From NCBI GenBank assembly GCA_035687725.1, contig DASRVB010000120.1:1-6222 (forward strand): 6,222 bases of DNA. The letters run 5' to 3'. Positions 5,572 through 6,222 of the stretch are shown here, piece by piece. Source of the stretch: JAICNR01 sp035687725 (GTDB taxonomy: Bacteria > Gemmatimonadota > Gemmatimonadetes > JACCXV01 > JAHWKZ01). The notes under the pieces were generated by a model. That model was not told the DNA's origin, searched no databases, and saw nothing but the letters and a program-made list of their open reading frames with translations. Every line of letters begins with the position of its first letter. The stretch's first letter is position 1. Both the position numbers and the translations under genes were made by a program.

Positions 5572-6222
5572 TCGTCCGTCCGCTTCCGGACGGTTTCCTC
5601 TGCATCCGACAGCTCGACCACGCGGCGCTCTCGGGGGTGCTCGCGCGCGCATGGGGCGGGAGGGTGCCGCCCCTCGCGCCCCGCGCGCCGGTCGAGCTCG
5701 CGATCGCGCGTCACGATGCCGGCTGGGCGGAGTTCGATCGCGAGCCGGTGTGGAATCCGGCGACGGGGCTCCCGCACACCTACCGCACGTATCCTGACAC
5801 CAACGCGCTCGAGGTCGCGGAGCGCTCCGTCGCGCTCGTCGGCGCCGAGGACCCGTACGCGGGCTGGCTCGTCAGCCGCCACTTCGCCTCGTTCCACGCG
5901 GGATCGGAAGCGCCGGCGGCGCGCGTGTGGGTGACGGCCCAGGTCGGCCACCGGGCCGAGCTCCTGTCCCGCGCTTGGCCGCTCGTCGGGCGGGAGGCCC
6001 TCCACCCGCACGTCCTCGAAGCGAACTTCGACTGGCTGCAGCTCCTGGACGCCCTGTCGCTCGCCCTCTGCGAGGCGTGGGACGACTGGGAGAGCCGCGA
6101 GACGTGCGCCGAGTACGGCGAGCGCACGACGACGTTTCGCTACCGGCGCATGACCGCCACCGACGATCCGCCACGGGTCGAAGGAACGGTCCATCCCTGG
6201 CCGTTCGCGCGCACGGAAGTGC
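5568..6222 (+). CDS. DUF3891-family protein, 3' end outside window
   Basis: The frame starts at a GTG that overlaps the lipoprotein stop by four bases (GTGA, 5568-5571) and stays open to the right edge, giving 218 visible residues. A weak GAAGG lies a few bases upstream. The sequence fits DUF3891 (PF13030): 'IRQLDHAALSGVLARAWG' (13-30), 'AIARHDAGWAEFD' (46-58), 'WNPATGLPHTY' (62-72), 'DPYAGWLVSRHFASFH' (95-110) and 'NFDWLQLLDALSLALCEAW' (153-171). The repeated His/Asp positions (His18, His49-Asp50, His105, Asp156, Asp161) look like a metal-dependent active site, but this is my inference and no reaction is known for the family. There is no signal peptide, so it is likely cytoplasmic although its operon partner is exported. 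Little of the protein should be missing, as family members are about 220-260 residues long. Confidence 0.85.
   Translation, partial: MIVRPLPDGFLCIRQLDHAALSGVLARAWGGRVPPLAPRAPVELAIARHDAGWAEFDREPVWNPATGLPHTYRTYPDTNALEVAERSVALVGAEDPYAGWLVSRHFASFHAGSEAPAARVWVTAQVGHRAELLSRAWPLVGREALHPHVLEANFDWLQLLDALSLALCEAWDDWESRETCAEYGERTTTFRYRRMTATDDPPRVEGTVHPWPFARTEV

Noticed and set aside
2194..5652. A single minus-strand open frame of about 1,152 codons ending at the glcF stop
   Set aside because: Only the last 450 codons show family similarity. The rest is Arg/Gly/Ala-rich out-of-frame translation of glcD and of the region opposite the lipoprotein gene, as expected in GC-rich DNA.
5400..6194. Minus-strand frame of 264 codons opposite the DUF3891 gene
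   Set aside because: The plus-strand frame matches a known family along its length and overlaps the preceding stop in the usual way; the minus-strand translation matches nothing I know.

Overview
The window is a GC-rich bacterial chromosomal segment with nine recognisable protein genes, two of them cut by the window edges. The organism cannot be named from this sequence. The high GC content, an Sec signal peptide, a lipoprotein and several domain-of-unknown-function families suggest a Gram-negative soil or sediment lineage, for example Myxococcota, Acidobacteriota, Gemmatimonadota or an uncultured relative. I see no rRNA, tRNA, CRISPR array, transposase or integrase. No stretch longer than about 105 bases lacks a gene.

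Layout from left to right. Bases 2-1474 hold three plus-strand genes: the C-terminal part of a protein with a cupin barrel, a secreted DUF1579-family protein, and a small DUF2007-family protein whose start overlaps the DUF1579 stop. Facing them on the minus strand (1522-2090) is a compact MazE/MazF-type toxin-antitoxin pair. It lies in visibly more AT-rich DNA, with a perfect 14-base palindrome just upstream of the antitoxin. Upstream of that on the same strand (2194 to about 5003 or 5057) is a two-gene glycolate oxidase operon: glcD (flavin subunit) followed by glcF (iron-sulfur and CCG-domain subunit). Diverging from glcD on the plus strand (5056-6222) are a lipoprotein carrying only the C-terminal domain of the cytochrome c biogenesis factor CcmI/CycH, and an overlapping DUF3891-family gene that runs off the right edge.

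How the genes fit together. GlcD and GlcF should form a membrane-associated enzyme that oxidises glycolate (or a similar 2-hydroxyacid such as D-lactate) to the 2-oxoacid and passes electrons to the respiratory chain. MazE and MazF form a self-contained addiction or stress module with its own likely autoregulated promoter. The remaining genes are poorly characterised families and have no evident link to glycolate metabolism. The points most worth a second look are the start-codon arrangement between glcD and the lipoprotein gene, the stand-alone CcmI/CycH-like domain paired with DUF3891, and the low-GC toxin-antitoxin island with its palindrome. I did not find a clearly new multi-gene system here.
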